Assembly (NCBI RefSeq): GCF_002095535.1
Contig: NZ_MLJI01000001.1
Span: forward strand, 3,275,832 to 3,339,831
Direction: 5' to 3'
Source of the DNA: Pantoea cypripedii
Lineage (GTDB): Bacteria > Pseudomonadota > Gammaproteobacteria > Enterobacterales > Enterobacteriaceae
Length of the DNA stretch: 64,000 bases
A model generated the notes under the pieces. It saw only the letters and a program-made list of their open reading frames with translations, did no database searches and was not told the DNA's origin. Both the position numbers and the translations under genes were made by a program. Of the stretch, positions 1 to 9,562 are shown piece after piece. The number at the start of each line of letters is the position of its first letter. Positions within the stretch are counted from its first letter, which is position 1.

Positions 1-1
1 G

Positions 2-121
2 GGGGCAACCCTGGCCAGCAGCGTACGTGCTCAGGCCGCTTATGAAAGTAATGCGCTGGCAATCGATTTGACACCGGTTAACCAGATGATCACTGACATC
101 GTTCGTGCCAACGCCGGCTGA
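2..121 (+). CDS. emrA: EmrA C-terminus (partial), multidrug efflux adaptor
   Basis: The window opens inside this gene; only the last 39 codons are present, ending ...ITDIVRANAG before TGA. EmrA is the periplasmic membrane-fusion adaptor that links the inner-membrane pump EmrB to TolC. The C-terminal tail resembles E. coli EmrA, and emrB follows 17 bases downstream, as in the emrAB operon. The membrane anchor and hairpin domains lie outside the window. Confidence 0.85.
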   Translation, partial: GATLASSVRAQAAYESNALAIDLTPVNQMITDIVRANAG

Positions 122-138
122 TAACGCGGGAGGCTGTT

Positions 139-1674
139 ATGGCACAAAAACCGCTTGAAGGCGCGCCGTTAGTCCTGATGACCATCGCCCTGTCGCTGGC
201 GACGTTCATGCAGGTACTCGACTCGACTATCGCCAACGTGGCGATTCCGACCATCGCCGGTAATCTCGGTGCCTCGAACTCGCAGGGCACCTGGGTGATC
301 ACTTCCTTCGGGGTGGCAAACGCCATCTCGATCCCGATCACCGGTTGGCTGGCGAAACGTGTTGGTGAAGTGAAGCTGTTTACCTGGGCGACCATTTTGT
401 TCGCCCTCGCCTCTTTCGCCTGTGGTGTCTCCGAAAGTCTATCGATGCTGATTTTCTTTCGTGTTATCCAGGGCGTAGTGGCCGGTCCGTTGATTCCTCT
501 ATCACAGAGTCTGCTGCTGAATAACTATCCCCCCGCGAAACGCAGTGTAGCGTTATCGCTATGGGCGATGACAGTGATCGTAGCGCCGATCTGTGGGCCA
601 ATTCTTGGTGGCTGGATCAGTGATAACTATCACTGGGGCTGGATCTTCTTCATCAACGTGCCGATTGGCGTGGTGGTGGTGATGCTGACGCTGCAAACCC
701 TGCGGGGCCGCGAAACACAAACGGCAAGCCGCCCGATTGATATGGTCGGTCTGGTGTTGCTGGTGGTGGGTATTGGCTGTCTGCAGGTGATGCTGGACCG
801 CGGTAGAGAGCTGGACTGGTTCAGCTCGACGGAGATTATCGTGCTGACAGTCGTCGCCGTGGTCTCCCTTTTGGTGCTACTGGTGTGGGAACTGACCGAT
901 GACCATCCGATAGTCGATCTTTCGCTATTTAAATCGCGTAATTTCACCATCGGGTGTTTGTCGATCAGCCTCGCTTACATGCTCTACTTCGGCTCGATCG
1001 TGTTGTTGCCGCAGTTATTGCAGGAAGTGTACGGCTACACCGCCACTTGGGCTGGGCTGGCCTCGGCTCCGGTCGGGGTGATTCCGGTGATCCTGTCGCC
1101 GATTATCGGGCGCTTTGCACATAAGCTGGATATGCGCCGTCTGGTGACCTTCAGCTTTATTATGTATGCCGTCTGTTTCTACTGGCGCGCGTATACCTTT
1201 GAGCCGGGGATGGATTTTGGTGCGTCGGCGTGGCCGCAGTTTATTCAGGGCTTCGCAGTGGCCTGTTTCTTTATGCCACTGACCACCATCACGTTGTCGG
1301 GCTTACCGCCGGAACGTATGGCGGCAGCGTCCAGTCTGTCCAACTTCGTGCGTACGCTGGCGGGTTCCATCGGTACCTCGATCACCACCACCATGTGGAC
1401 CGATCGCGAATCGATGCATCACAGCTATTTGTCGGAGTCGGTCAATGCGTACAACGCCAATTCGCAGCAGATGTACGATCAGCTGGAAAGTCTCGGTATG
1501 ACCCAGCAGCAGGCCTCTGCGTATATTGCGCAGCAGATCACCAACCAGGGACTGATCATCTCAGCCAACGAGATTTTCTGGGCCTCAGCCGGGGTGTTTA
1601 TCATTCTGCTGGTGTTGATTTGGTTCGCGCGTCCGCCTTTTGGGGCGGGCGGTGGCGGCGGTGGTGCACACTAA
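139..1674 (+). CDS. emrB: EmrB, MFS multidrug efflux pump (DHA2 family, 14 TM)
   Basis: A 511-residue inner-membrane drug/proton antiporter of the major facilitator superfamily, DHA2 branch. With EmrA and TolC it exports hydrophobic compounds such as uncouplers. The start ATG has a GGGAGG ribosome site 5-10 bases upstream. The N-terminal helix carries the motif LDSTIANVAIPTIAG (motif D1 of the 14-TM branch), and GWLAKRVGEVKLF is the helix 2-3 loop motif A. The C-terminus ends in a run of seven glycines. Length matches E. coli EmrB (512 aa). A strong hairpin terminator follows, so the emrAB operon ends here. Confidence 0.95.
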   Translation: MAQKPLEGAPLVLMTIALSLATFMQVLDSTIANVAIPTIAGNLGASNSQGTWVITSFGVANAISIPITGWLAKRVGEVKLFTWATILFALASFACGVSESLSMLIFFRVIQGVVAGPLIPLSQSLLLNNYPPAKRSVALSLWAMTVIVAPICGPILGGWISDNYHWGWIFFINVPIGVVVVMLTLQTLRGRETQTASRPIDMVGLVLLVVGIGCLQVMLDRGRELDWFSSTEIIVLTVVAVVSLLVLLVWELTDDHPIVDLSLFKSRNFTIGCLSISLAYMLYFGSIVLLPQLLQEVYGYTATWAGLASAPVGVIPVILSPIIGRFAHKLDMRRLVTFSFIMYAVCFYWRAYTFEPGMDFGASAWPQFIQGFAVACFFMPLTTITLSGLPPERMAAASSLSNFVRTLAGSIGTSITTTMWTDRESMHHSYLSESVNAYNANSQQMYDQLESLGMTQQQASAYIAQQITNQGLIISANEIFWASAGVFIILLVLIWFARPPFGAGGGGGGAH

Positions 1675-1686
1675 GCCAGAAAGCAA

Positions 1687-1717
1687 AACGCCTGATGAAG
1701 TTCATCAGGCGTTTATT
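1687..1717. terminator. Terminator of emrAB
   Basis: A perfect 13-bp stem (AACGCCTGATGAA with its complement) with a minimal loop, followed by a short T-containing stretch. A bidirectional role is possible because the converging gene at 1769 ends just beyond. Confidence 0.8.
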
Positions 1718-1768
1718 GCGGCAACATGGATATCACGACTTATTTCTTACCTGACAGCTTCACCCTGG

Positions 1769-1987
1769 TTATTGATTTGGTCTTTCTGGCATGATCTTAG
1801 CAATGAGGTAAACAACGAATACCGATAAACCTATCGCAATAAATCGCTCATGCCATGTTTCATAATGAAAAAACCAGTAGCAACACACTAAAATCAATAG
1901 CCCTCCGATAATCGAACCAGAAGCTTCTATTAGCGTGTACATAACTCGCTTTCCAGGGCTTAATTTAGGGGGTTTATCGTCTCGCAT
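1769..1987 (-). CDS. Small two-helix membrane protein, partner of the upstream gene
   Basis: I do not recognise this protein. It is about 72 residues from the ATG at 1987 (MRDDKPPKLSPGK...). A longer reading would need a TTG at 2023 and overlap the upstream gene by 50 bases; the ATG overlaps it by only 14, typical of translational coupling. It has two hydrophobic segments (roughly residues 19-38 and 45-63 from the ATG) separated by a short HYETWHER loop, so it should sit in the inner membrane. Size, topology and coupling to the larger protein upstream resemble an immunity protein, but this is only inference. Confidence 0.6.
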   Translation of the reverse strand: MRDDKPPKLSPGKRVMYTLIEASGSIIGGLLILVCCYWFFHYETWHERFIAIGLSVFVVYLIAKIMPERPNQ

Positions 1988-2624
1988 GAATCTCACTCTT
2001 AACCATATCAAGAATTTTTTCAAATACCGTCTGCCCCTGTGTTCTTCTGATATTAAGCGCTTCGATAAATGGATTTAACGCAGGTTCAAGAAGAAAATAA
2101 AGCAGGTCGAAATCCCGGTATCGCAAAGCATGATAAATATCAGGATTGCTCTGCAGGAGTCGTTCTGAAGTGTAGATGCAACGCTCAACCATGCCACCTA
2201 ATAACAAGGTGTTACCTATAAGGCCACCTCGAATGGTAATCAGAAAAGAACTACGCTGAGCGATCACTGTAGCAAGTCTTCCAGCAATCAGCGAGTTGGT
2301 TAGCGTTCTTCCTGCTACTGAAGCCATTGTTTTACTATATATGGCGTTCTGCTTCGATTCTGGCACACTCTTGTTGAAACGGCTTAGAACAATTTCAATA
2401 GTCTTAATAAAATTATGATTTTCCAGAATTCCGTGGCGAATGGCCTTCAGCATCCTTATTTTTTCAGTTCCTCGCTGATAGCGACTTTCAGTATCAATAA
2501 AACCAAAAGCCAGATATCCAATATCAGTTGGTACCGAAAGAACGCCGCTAACAAAACCTATGGCTGATTCTGGTGATAGTATGATTTTTGCTATGCGTCT
2601 TGCGATTTCCGAATAACTGCGCAT
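1974..2624 (-). CDS. Uncharacterised 216-aa protein, candidate effector or toxin
   Basis: I recognise no family. The ATG at 2624 has an AAGGAA ribosome site. The N-terminal ~17 residues are amphipathic and basic, followed by a hydrophobic glycine-rich stretch (about residues 18-42, ESAIGFVSGVLSVPTDIGY) and a second one (about 101-145, with GRLATVIAQ and RGGLIGNTLLLGG). These could insert into or cross a membrane. The C-terminal 70 residues are charged. The gene is AT-rich compared with the core genes around it and is coupled to a small membrane protein. Possibilities include a membrane-acting toxin with its immunity protein, or a remnant of a mobile island. Confidence 0.6.
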   Translation of the reverse strand: MRSYSEIARRIAKIILSPESAIGFVSGVLSVPTDIGYLAFGFIDTESRYQRGTEKIRMLKAIRHGILENHNFIKTIEIVLSRFNKSVPESKQNAIYSKTMASVAGRTLTNSLIAGRLATVIAQRSSFLITIRGGLIGNTLLLGGMVERCIYTSERLLQSNPDIYHALRYRDFDLLYFLLEPALNPFIEALNIRRTQGQTVFEKILDMVKSEIHARR

Positions 2625-2851
2625 AAGAGATTCCTTTCAATTTTCATCAAATAGAGTGGTTTCGAGTCCTGTAATAAAATTTGATGTGGAAGAATCAAGT
2701 CGCAAGTAAAAATCAATAAAGAGTTAAGTATGTATCTGTATCACTGCTGAAAACAGGCATCGCATTATGAACTTACTTTAAGAACATCCAGTAGAACATA
2801 ACCTGCAATGCCTGTCTTGTTATTATGAAGAACAATCAGACCATTATGGCC

Positions 2852-3961
2852 TTATGCGTTCTGTCGCCACCATTCGGCGAGCAGGATACCGGTAGCTACC
2901 GACACGTTAAGGCTTTCCACGTTGCCGGTGCCGCCAATCGACAGGCTCATGTCGCCCTGCTGGAATGCGCTGTCGGACAGACCTTCACGCTCCTGACCCA
3001 GCACCAGCACCATTTTGGCCGGTAATTCAGCCTTCGCCAGCGGCGTACCTTCATGGCTTGAAGTGGTCACAATGGTGTAACCCGCTTTACGGAACGCTTC
3101 CAGACCCTCGGAGAAGTTCTCACCACTGATCGCCTGGACATGCTCGGCACCGCCTTCTGCGGTACGTACCGCTGCACCTGATTCCAGCAGCGATGCGTCA
3201 TTGACCAGCAGACCCTTCACGCCAAAGTGCGCGCAGCTACGCATGATGCCGCCGAGGTTATGCGGGTTGCTGACATCTTCCAGCGCCAGCACGCAATCTT
3301 TGGCTTCGGCCTGGCTTAACCATTCAGAAACCGCCATGCCCATGCGTTTTTTGATAATGAAGCAAACGCCGCCATGGTGTTCAGTGCCTGAGGCTTTCGC
3401 CAGTTCGGCATCTTCAACCACGTGATAGGCTTTACGATTGGCCGCCAGCCAGCGCAAGGTTTCGCGGAAGCGCGGCGTCACGCTCTGCACAAACCAGGCA
3501 CGTACGATGCTTTCAGGACGACTCTGGAACAATGCCTGACAGGCATTTTCACCGTAAACGCGCGTCTCTTCCTGACGCTGACGGCGAATCTGCTCCGGAT
3601 CGATGGCTGGCTTGCTGCTACCCGCCTCATCAGACAGGCTTTCTTCGCTAACCGGTGGACGCGAAACAGTGCGCCACGGAGAATCTTCATAGCCACGCGA
3701 GGATTCACGGTCGTTACGACGACCGGCGCTGCGGCCACCTTCTTCATTACGTCCGCCACGAGGACCGGCGTTACGGCCGCCCTCTTCATTATTACGTCCG
3801 CTGCGAGGCCCGGAACGACGATTATCTTCCTGGCGCGCAGCAGTACGGCCGCCTTTGCCGGTACGGGGGTTTGGCGCACGCGAGCCTTTCTGGCCCTCAT
3901 CCTCACCACGTACATACATCACTTTTACCTTGCCGCTTTTGCCTTTAAATTCGTCGTTCAT
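2852..3961 (-). CDS. yfiF: YfiF, SpoU/TrmH-family RNA 2'-O-methyltransferase homologue
   Basis: A SPOUT-class methyltransferase related to tRNA/rRNA 2'-O-ribose methylases. The E. coli protein has no firmly assigned target. The start is the ATG at 3961 ([19 protein letters not shown]), directly preceded by GGAGGAAC; an in-frame ATG five codons upstream lacks such a site. Residues ~1-110 form a basic, disordered tail rich in Gly-Arg with repeated GGR(N/S)xGxR units. An L30e-like substrate-binding domain follows (~130-215), then the SpoU knot with [26 protein letters not shown] and [13 protein letters not shown]. At 369 aa it exceeds E. coli YfiF (345 aa) because of the longer RG tail. Confidence 0.92.
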   Translation of the reverse strand: MNDEFKGKSGKVKVMYVRGEDEGQKGSRAPNPRTGKGGRTAARQEDNRRSGPRSGRNNEEGGRNAGPRGGRNEEGGRSAGRRNDRESSRGYEDSPWRTVSRPPVSEESLSDEAGSSKPAIDPEQIRRQRQEETRVYGENACQALFQSRPESIVRAWFVQSVTPRFRETLRWLAANRKAYHVVEDAELAKASGTEHHGGVCFIIKKRMGMAVSEWLSQAEAKDCVLALEDVSNPHNLGGIMRSCAHFGVKGLLVNDASLLESGAAVRTAEGGAEHVQAISGENFSEGLEAFRKAGYTIVTTSSHEGTPLAKAELPAKMVLVLGQEREGLSDSAFQQGDMSLSIGGTGNVESLNVSVATGILLAEWWRQNA

Positions 3962-4116
3962 CTGTTCCTCCAGCATTGAGAGCGCGAAGATTACCTGATG
4001 TGTAGGCGCTTAGCTATCAACTATTGAACCTATTGGGCAATCCAGATTGAGCATAGCACTCAACCCTTTCATAATGCTCGGCAATCGTAAGTTTTACAGG
4101 TCCGGTTGAGGTAACT

Positions 4117-4536
4117 ATGAATACGGTATGCGCCTCCTGTCAGGCAACCAATCGCGTGCCCGATGCACGCATTGCCGATGGAGCCAAGTGTGGCCGCTGC
4201 GGCGGTGAGTTGTTCAACGGTGAAGTGGTCAGCGCGACGGCCGCGACGCTGGATAAATATTTACAGGATGATCTGCCGGTCGTGGTCGATTTCTGGGCCC
4301 CCTGGTGTGGTCCTTGTGTGAACTTCGCACCGGTGTTCAAAGATGTCGCTGATGAGCGTCGTGGCAAAGTGCGTTTTGTGAAGGTTAATACCGAAGCAGA
4401 ACCCGCACTCAGCTCGCGTTTTCGCATTCGCAGCATTCCCACCATCATGCTGTTTAAGAACGGTGAAATGGTCGATATGCTCAATGGTGCCATGCCCAAA
4501 GCCCCCTTTAATGAATGGCTCGACGAATCGCTGTGA
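4117..4536 (+). CDS. trxC: Thioredoxin 2
   Basis: A cytoplasmic zinc-containing thioredoxin that reduces protein disulfides; in E. coli it belongs to the oxidative-stress (OxyR) response. The 139-residue protein begins with a zinc domain made of two CxxC pairs (CASC at 5-8 and CGRC at ~29-32). A thioredoxin fold follows with the active site WCGPC and the cis-proline region RSIPTIMLF. Length equals E. coli TrxC. It is divergent from yfiF with a 155-base gap. Confidence 0.95.
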   Translation: MNTVCASCQATNRVPDARIADGAKCGRCGGELFNGEVVSATAATLDKYLQDDLPVVVDFWAPWCGPCVNFAPVFKDVADERRGKVRFVKVNTEAEPALSSRFRIRSIPTIMLFKNGEMVDMLNGAMPKAPFNEWLDESL

Positions 4537-4624
4537 TCCTGCCCCTGGCCAGCCTTGCGCTGGCCATATTACCTTTCTGCGGCAATTCCATTACAATTGC
4601 GTTTTTTCTGCCCGCCTGAGTGTT

Positions 4625-5317
4625 ATGTCTGAAAATGCTGTCCTGCGTTTGCGTTCGCAACGCCTTGCCCGCGCCACGCGCCCCTTTCTGGCACGAGGAA
4701 ATCGTGTTATCCGCTGTCAGGGCTGTCTTCTGCCGCATAAACATTGCGTCTGTGCCAGCTTACAACCGCAAACCGCGCGTAGCCGTTTCTGTCTGGTGAT
4801 GTTTGATACCGAACCGATGAAACCGAGCAACACCGGACGCCTTATCGCCGACATCCTGCCAGATACGCTGGCATTTGGCTGGTCACGTACTGAGCCGGAT
4901 ACCGCATTATTACAGGCGGTGCAGATGAGTGAATACCAGCCTCTGGTGGTTTTCCCCGCTTCCTATGCCGATCCTGGCCGTGCGGTATTGACCGAACCGC
5001 CCACCACCGGCAAGCCACCGCTGTTTATTATGCTCGACGGCACCTGGACTGAAGCCCGCAAAATGTTCCGCAAAAGCCCATGGCTGGACGCATTTCCGGT
5101 GATGTCACTGAATGTCACCACGCCTTCGCGTTACACGTTGCGTGAAGCACATGGTGAAGGCCAGCATTGCACTGCTGAAGTCGCCGCCGCCCTGCTGGAG
5201 CAGGCGGGGGATGCAGCGGCGGCCAGCGCTTTGCAACAGCATTTCGAACAGTTCCGTCAGGCGTACCTGGCCGGAAAGCCACATCATCCTGTACACGCGC
5301 TGGACGAAGCCCTGTAG
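4625..5317 (+). CDS. tapT: DTW-domain tRNA-uridine aminocarboxypropyltransferase TapT
   Basis: Known earlier as YfiP. The family transfers the 3-amino-3-carboxypropyl group of S-adenosylmethionine to uridine 47 of tRNAs (acp3U). The ATG at 4625 gives 230 residues starting MSENAVLRLRSQRLARATR, matching the E. coli N-terminus; upstream in-frame ATGs lie inside trxC. Visible are a cysteine cluster (CQGCLLPHKHCVC, ~36-48), the conserved FDTEPMKPSNTGRLI block and the signature LDGTWTEARKMF (D-x-T-W) near residue 140. It is followed by patZ on the same strand. Confidence 0.93.
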   Translation: MSENAVLRLRSQRLARATRPFLARGNRVIRCQGCLLPHKHCVCASLQPQTARSRFCLVMFDTEPMKPSNTGRLIADILPDTLAFGWSRTEPDTALLQAVQMSEYQPLVVFPASYADPGRAVLTEPPTTGKPPLFIMLDGTWTEARKMFRKSPWLDAFPVMSLNVTTPSRYTLREAHGEGQHCTAEVAAALLEQAGDAAAASALQQHFEQFRQAYLAGKPHHPVHALDEAL

Positions 5318-5391
5318 CAGACTGCGATCGGTGAATCGGCAAACGGCGTCAAAAGCGTTTACAATCATGCAAATCCCCATGTCAGGAGTGC

Positions 5392-8052
5392 ATGATGAGC
5401 CAACGCGGACTGGAAGCGCTGTTACGACCTAAATCCATTGCGGTAATTGGTGCCTCGGTGAAACCCGGTCGTGCGGGTTACTTTATGATGCGTAACCTGC
5501 TGGCGGGGGGCTTTAGCGGCCCGGTATTACCGGTGACGCCAAAATATAAAGCCGTGAGCGGGGTATTGGCCTGGCCGGACATCGCCAGTCTGCCCTTCGC
5601 CCCGGATCTTGCTGTCATCTGCACCCATGCCCGACGCAACCTCGAACTGCTGCAACAACTGGGCGAAAAAGGCTGTAAAGCCTGCATTATCCTCTCGGCA
5701 CCGGCCAGCCAGATGGAAGAACTGAAAGCCTGCGCCAGCCAGTGGCAGATCCGCCTGCTCGGCCCCAACAGCCTCGGCTTGCTTGCGCCCTGGCAAGGTC
5801 TGAATGCCAGCTTTTCCCCGGTGCCGATCGCAAAAGGCCGCATCGCCTTTATTTCACAATCGGCGGCGGTGTCGAACACCATCCTCGACTGGGCGCAGCA
5901 GCGCAACCTGGGGTTCTCCTGGTTTATTGCCCTCGGTGACAGTCTTGATATTGATGTTGATGACCTGCTCGATTTTCTTGCGCGCGACGGCAAAACCAGC
6001 GCCATTCTGCTGTACCTGGAACATCTCAGTGATGCGCGCCGCTTTGTTTCTGCATCACGTAGCGCCTCGCGTAATAAACCTATTCTGGTGATCAAAAGTG
6101 GCCGCAGCCATCAAGCCCAGGCGATGATTGGCACCCATAGCGGGCTGGATGCCGCCTGGGATGCGGCCATTCAGCGTGCCGGTCTGCTGCGCGTGCAGGA
6201 TACCCATGAACTGTTTTCTGCCGTTGAATCACTCAGCCATATGCGTCCGCTACGCGGCGATCGTCTGATGATCATCAGCAATGGTGCCGCCCCGGCAGCC
6301 CTGGCGCTGGATGAGCTTTACGCGCGCAATGGCAAACTGGCGACGCTGAGCGAAGAGACCTTGCAGGCGCTGGCGGCACTGCTGCCGGAGGGAGTGGGAC
6401 GCGGCAATCCTCTGGACCTGAAAGATGATGCCACCCCGGAGCGCTATGTCGCCTGCATCGAGAAGCTGCTTGATAGCCACGAGCTGGATGCGCTGATGAT
6501 CATCCACGCGCCGAGCGCAGTGTCCCCTGCAAGCGAAACTGCCGCGCAAATCATCGAGGCAATTGCCCGCCATCCGCGTGGCAAACAGGTGACTTTGCTG
6601 ACTAACTGGTGCGGTGAGTTCTCCTCGCAGGACGCACGGCGAGCCTTCACCAGGGCGGGCATCCCCACCTGGCGCACCCCGGAGGGGACCGTCACCGCGT
6701 TTATGCATCAGGTGGAGTATCGTCGCAACCAGAAGCAACTGCGAGAAACGCCCGCGCTACCACCGGGGCTAACGCAGAATAGCGCGCAGGCGCACCAGCT
6801 GATTCAGCAGGCGCTCGATCAAGGCATCACCACGCTGGATACCCACGAAGTGCAGCCCGTGCTGGAAGCCTATGGTCTGGCAACTTTGCCAACCTGGATT
6901 GCGGCTGACAGTGCTGCGGCAGCCAGTATTGCCAGCCAGATTGGCTATCCCGTGGCACTCAAACTTCGTTCGCCGGATATCCCGCATAAATCCGAGGTGC
7001 AGGGGGTGATGCTTTATCTGCGCAGTGCCGCAGAAGTGGAGCAGGCTGCTGAAGCCATTTTTGACCGCGTGCGTCAGACCCATCCGCACGCGCGCATTGA
7101 TGGCCTGCTGGTACAGAGCATGGCGAATCGCGCCGGTGCACAAGAGCTGCGCGTGGTGGTCGAACAGGATCCGCTGTTTGGCCCGATTATTCTGCTGGGA
7201 GAAGGCGGCGTTGAATGGCAGCCGGATAAACAGGCCGCCGTTGCCCTGCCGCCACTCAATATGACGCTGGCGCGTTATCTGGTTATTCAGGCGATGAAGA
7301 GTGGCAAAGTGCGTAGTCGCAGCGCCCTGCGGCCGTTAAACATTCCGGCGCTTAGCCAGTTACTGGTGCAGGTTTCTAACCTGGTGGTGGATTGCCCGGA
7401 GATTCAGCGACTGGATATTCATCCGCTACTGGCCGCTGGTAATGAATTTACGCTGCTGGATGTTACGCTCCAGTTGGCTCCTTTCCACGGCGATAACGAA
7501 GCCCGGCTGGCGATTCGTCCCTATCCTCATCACCTTGAGGAGCAGTTCGCGCTGAAGGATGGTCAGCATTGCCTATTCCGTCCCATCCTGCCTGAAGATG
7601 AACCGCTGCTGCGTGACTTTATTGCGCAGGTGACCAAAGAAGATCTCTACTACCGCTATTTCAGTGAGATCAACGAGTTCACGCATGAGGATCTGGCCAA
7701 TATGACGCAGATCGATTATGACCGCGAAATGGCGATTGTGGCGGTGCGTCAGCAGGCAAATCAGCAAGAGATTATTGGGGTGACGCGTGCCATTTCTGAT
7801 GCCGATAACATTGATGCTGAGTTTTCCGTCCTGGTGCGTTCAGATCTCAAAGGGCTGGGCATGGGCAGACGCCTGCTGGAGAAGATGATTCGCTATACCC
7901 GCGATCACGGTCTGCAACAATTGAACGGTATCACCATGCCACACAATACCGGCATGATTACGCTGGCACGAAAACTTAACTTTCGTGTGAATATTCAACT
8001 GGATGACGGAATTGTCAGCCTCAATTTACCCTTAAATGATGGCATCGACTAA
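5392..8052 (+). CDS. patZ: Protein lysine acetyltransferase PatZ (Pat/YfiQ)
   Basis: A GNAT-type enzyme fused to an inactive acyl-CoA synthetase (ADP-forming) module. It acetylates lysines, for example of acetyl-CoA synthetase Acs, and so tunes acetate use. At 885-886 residues it is the E. coli length. Domains in order: CoA-binding Rossmann fold (~6-140, IAVIGASVKPGRAG), succinyl-CoA-ligase-like domains (~150-450), ATP-grasp (~485-700, YPVALKLRSPDIPHKSEVQG), and C-terminal GNAT (~725-880, with the acetyl-CoA motif RSDLKGLGMGRRLLEKM). Two adjacent ATGs follow an AGGAG site; the second (5395) gives the E. coli start MSQRGLEALLRPKSIAVIG. Confidence 0.95.
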   Translation: MMSQRGLEALLRPKSIAVIGASVKPGRAGYFMMRNLLAGGFSGPVLPVTPKYKAVSGVLAWPDIASLPFAPDLAVICTHARRNLELLQQLGEKGCKACIILSAPASQMEELKACASQWQIRLLGPNSLGLLAPWQGLNASFSPVPIAKGRIAFISQSAAVSNTILDWAQQRNLGFSWFIALGDSLDIDVDDLLDFLARDGKTSAILLYLEHLSDARRFVSASRSASRNKPILVIKSGRSHQAQAMIGTHSGLDAAWDAAIQRAGLLRVQDTHELFSAVESLSHMRPLRGDRLMIISNGAAPAALALDELYARNGKLATLSEETLQALAALLPEGVGRGNPLDLKDDATPERYVACIEKLLDSHELDALMIIHAPSAVSPASETAAQIIEAIARHPRGKQVTLLTNWCGEFSSQDARRAFTRAGIPTWRTPEGTVTAFMHQVEYRRNQKQLRETPALPPGLTQNSAQAHQLIQQALDQGITTLDTHEVQPVLEAYGLATLPTWIAADSAAAASIASQIGYPVALKLRSPDIPHKSEVQGVMLYLRSAAEVEQAAEAIFDRVRQTHPHARIDGLLVQSMANRAGAQELRVVVEQDPLFGPIILLGEGGVEWQPDKQAAVALPPLNMTLARYLVIQAMKSGKVRSRSALRPLNIPALSQLLVQVSNLVVDCPEIQRLDIHPLLAAGNEFTLLDVTLQLAPFHGDNEARLAIRPYPHHLEEQFALKDGQHCLFRPILPEDEPLLRDFIAQVTKEDLYYRYFSEINEFTHEDLANMTQIDYDREMAIVAVRQQANQQEIIGVTRAISDADNIDAEFSVLVRSDLKGLGMGRRLLEKMIRYTRDHGLQQLNGITMPHNTGMITLARKLNFRVNIQLDDGIVSLNLPLNDGID

Positions 8053-8169
8053 CCTTGTAGAGAAAGGTAAAAATCCCCCCGGACCCGCCGGTTGATGTTA
8101 TTATCGCGCGTTAGGATCATGATTTGATGGCAAAAGGCCATGCAATGAACAGAGAAGAAGTGCACCGTG

Positions 8170-9525
8170 ATGTTGTCTAAATTCAAACGCAATAAACACC
8201 AACAACACCTCGCACAGCTGCCTAAACTGTCACAATCCGTGTCGGATGTGACCACGCTTTACTCGCCTGCTGAATTTCGCGAAACCCTGCTGACGAAAAT
8301 TGCCGCTGCAGAAAAACGTATCTGCATCGCTGCGCTTTACCTGGAAAATGATGACGGTGGACGTGGCATTATGCAGGCACTGTATGCTGCGCGTCAGGCG
8401 CGTCCTGAACTGGATATCAGTATTCTGGTGGACTGGCATCGTGCGCAACGGGGCCGCATCGGCGCAGCACGAGGTTTCACCAATGCTGACTGGTATTGCG
8501 AGATGGCGACGCAGCATCCGGATAGCGCCATTCCGGTTTACGGTATTCCGGTGAATACCCGTGAAGCGCTGGGCGTACTGCATTTGAAAGGCTTTATCAT
8601 TGACGACACGCTGCTGTATAGCGGTGCCAGCCTCAACGATGTCTATCTGCATCAGCATGATAAATACCGTTATGACCGCTATCAGCTCATCCGCAACCCG
8701 CAGCTGGCCGATACCATGTATCAGTGGATCTGTGAGAATCTGAAGCAATCAGATGCGGTGCACCGTCTTGATCAGTCCGAACGCCCTTCCAGCCCGGAAA
8801 TCAAAAATGAAACCCGCCAGTTCCGTCAGGATCTGCGTGGCTTCAACTATCAGTTTACCGGTAATGCGGGCAACGAAACGCTGACAGTCACACCATTGGT
8901 AGGCCTGGGCAAACGTAGCCTGCTGAATAAAACCATCTTCCATTTAATGCCCTGTGCCGAGCGTAAACTCACCCTGTGTACGCCTTATTTCAATCTGCCC
9001 GCTATCCTGGTGCGTAACCTGATCCATTTACTGCGTCAGGGAAAAGAGGTTGAGATCATCATCGGGGACAAAACGGCCAACGACTTTTATATTCCACCAG
9101 AGCAGCCCTTTAAGATTATCGGTGCGTTGCCTTATCTCTACGAGATTAACCTGCGCCGTTTCCTCAGCCGCCTGCAGTATTACGTCAACAATGGCCAGCT
9201 GACGGTGCGCCTGTGGAAAGATGGTGAAAATAGCTACCATCTGAAAGGTATCTGGGTTGACGATGAATGGATGATGATCACCGGCAATAACCTCAATCCA
9301 CGCGCCTGGCGGCTCGATCTGGAAAATGCGGTGTTGATCCATGACCCGCTAAATCAGCTGGCTGAACAACGCGAGCGGGAACTGGCATTGATCCGTACCC
9401 ATACCACGGTGGTGCAGCATTTCCGTGAACTGGAGAGCATTGCCGACTATCCGGCAAAAGTGCGCAAGTTGATTCGCCGTCTGCGGCGGATCCGTATCGA
9501 TCGTCTGATCAGTCGTCTGTTGTAA
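8170..9525 (+). CDS. pssA: CDP-diacylglycerol-serine O-phosphatidyltransferase
   Basis: Makes phosphatidylserine from CDP-diacylglycerol and serine, the committed step to phosphatidylethanolamine. It belongs to the phospholipase D superfamily and associates with membranes and ribosomes rather than spanning the membrane. The 451 residues match E. coli PssA. Two HKD-type motifs are visible: HLKGFIIDD with GASLNDVYL (~residues 138-160) and HLKGIWVDD with TGNNLNPRAW (~357-380). The C-terminus is strongly basic (RKLIRRLRRIRIDRLISRLL), fitting its binding to acidic surfaces. The start is the ATG at 8170; a GTG one codon earlier is also in frame. A hairpin shared with convergent kgtP ends the unit. 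Confidence 0.95.
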   Translation: MLSKFKRNKHQQHLAQLPKLSQSVSDVTTLYSPAEFRETLLTKIAAAEKRICIAALYLENDDGGRGIMQALYAARQARPELDISILVDWHRAQRGRIGAARGFTNADWYCEMATQHPDSAIPVYGIPVNTREALGVLHLKGFIIDDTLLYSGASLNDVYLHQHDKYRYDRYQLIRNPQLADTMYQWICENLKQSDAVHRLDQSERPSSPEIKNETRQFRQDLRGFNYQFTGNAGNETLTVTPLVGLGKRSLLNKTIFHLMPCAERKLTLCTPYFNLPAILVRNLIHLLRQGKEVEIIIGDKTANDFYIPPEQPFKIIGALPYLYEINLRRFLSRLQYYVNNGQLTVRLWKDGENSYHLKGIWVDDEWMMITGNNLNPRAWRLDLENAVLIHDPLNQLAEQRERELALIRTHTTVVQHFRELESIADYPAKVRKLIRRLRRIRIDRLISRLL

Positions 9526-9531
9526 GATCCC

Positions 9532-9562
9532 GGCCGCTCTCTGAGGAGCGGCCAGCATTTTA
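9532..9562. terminator. Shared terminator between pssA and kgtP
   Basis: GGCCGCTC pairs with GAGCGGCC around a six-base loop, and a T-rich tail follows on the plus strand. It lies between the convergent pssA and kgtP stops. Confidence 0.7.

Noticed and set aside
2750..2820. ACAGGCAT / ATGCCTGT inverted pair as a yfiF terminator
   Set aside because: Only eight bases pair across a loop of about 50; too weak to claim.
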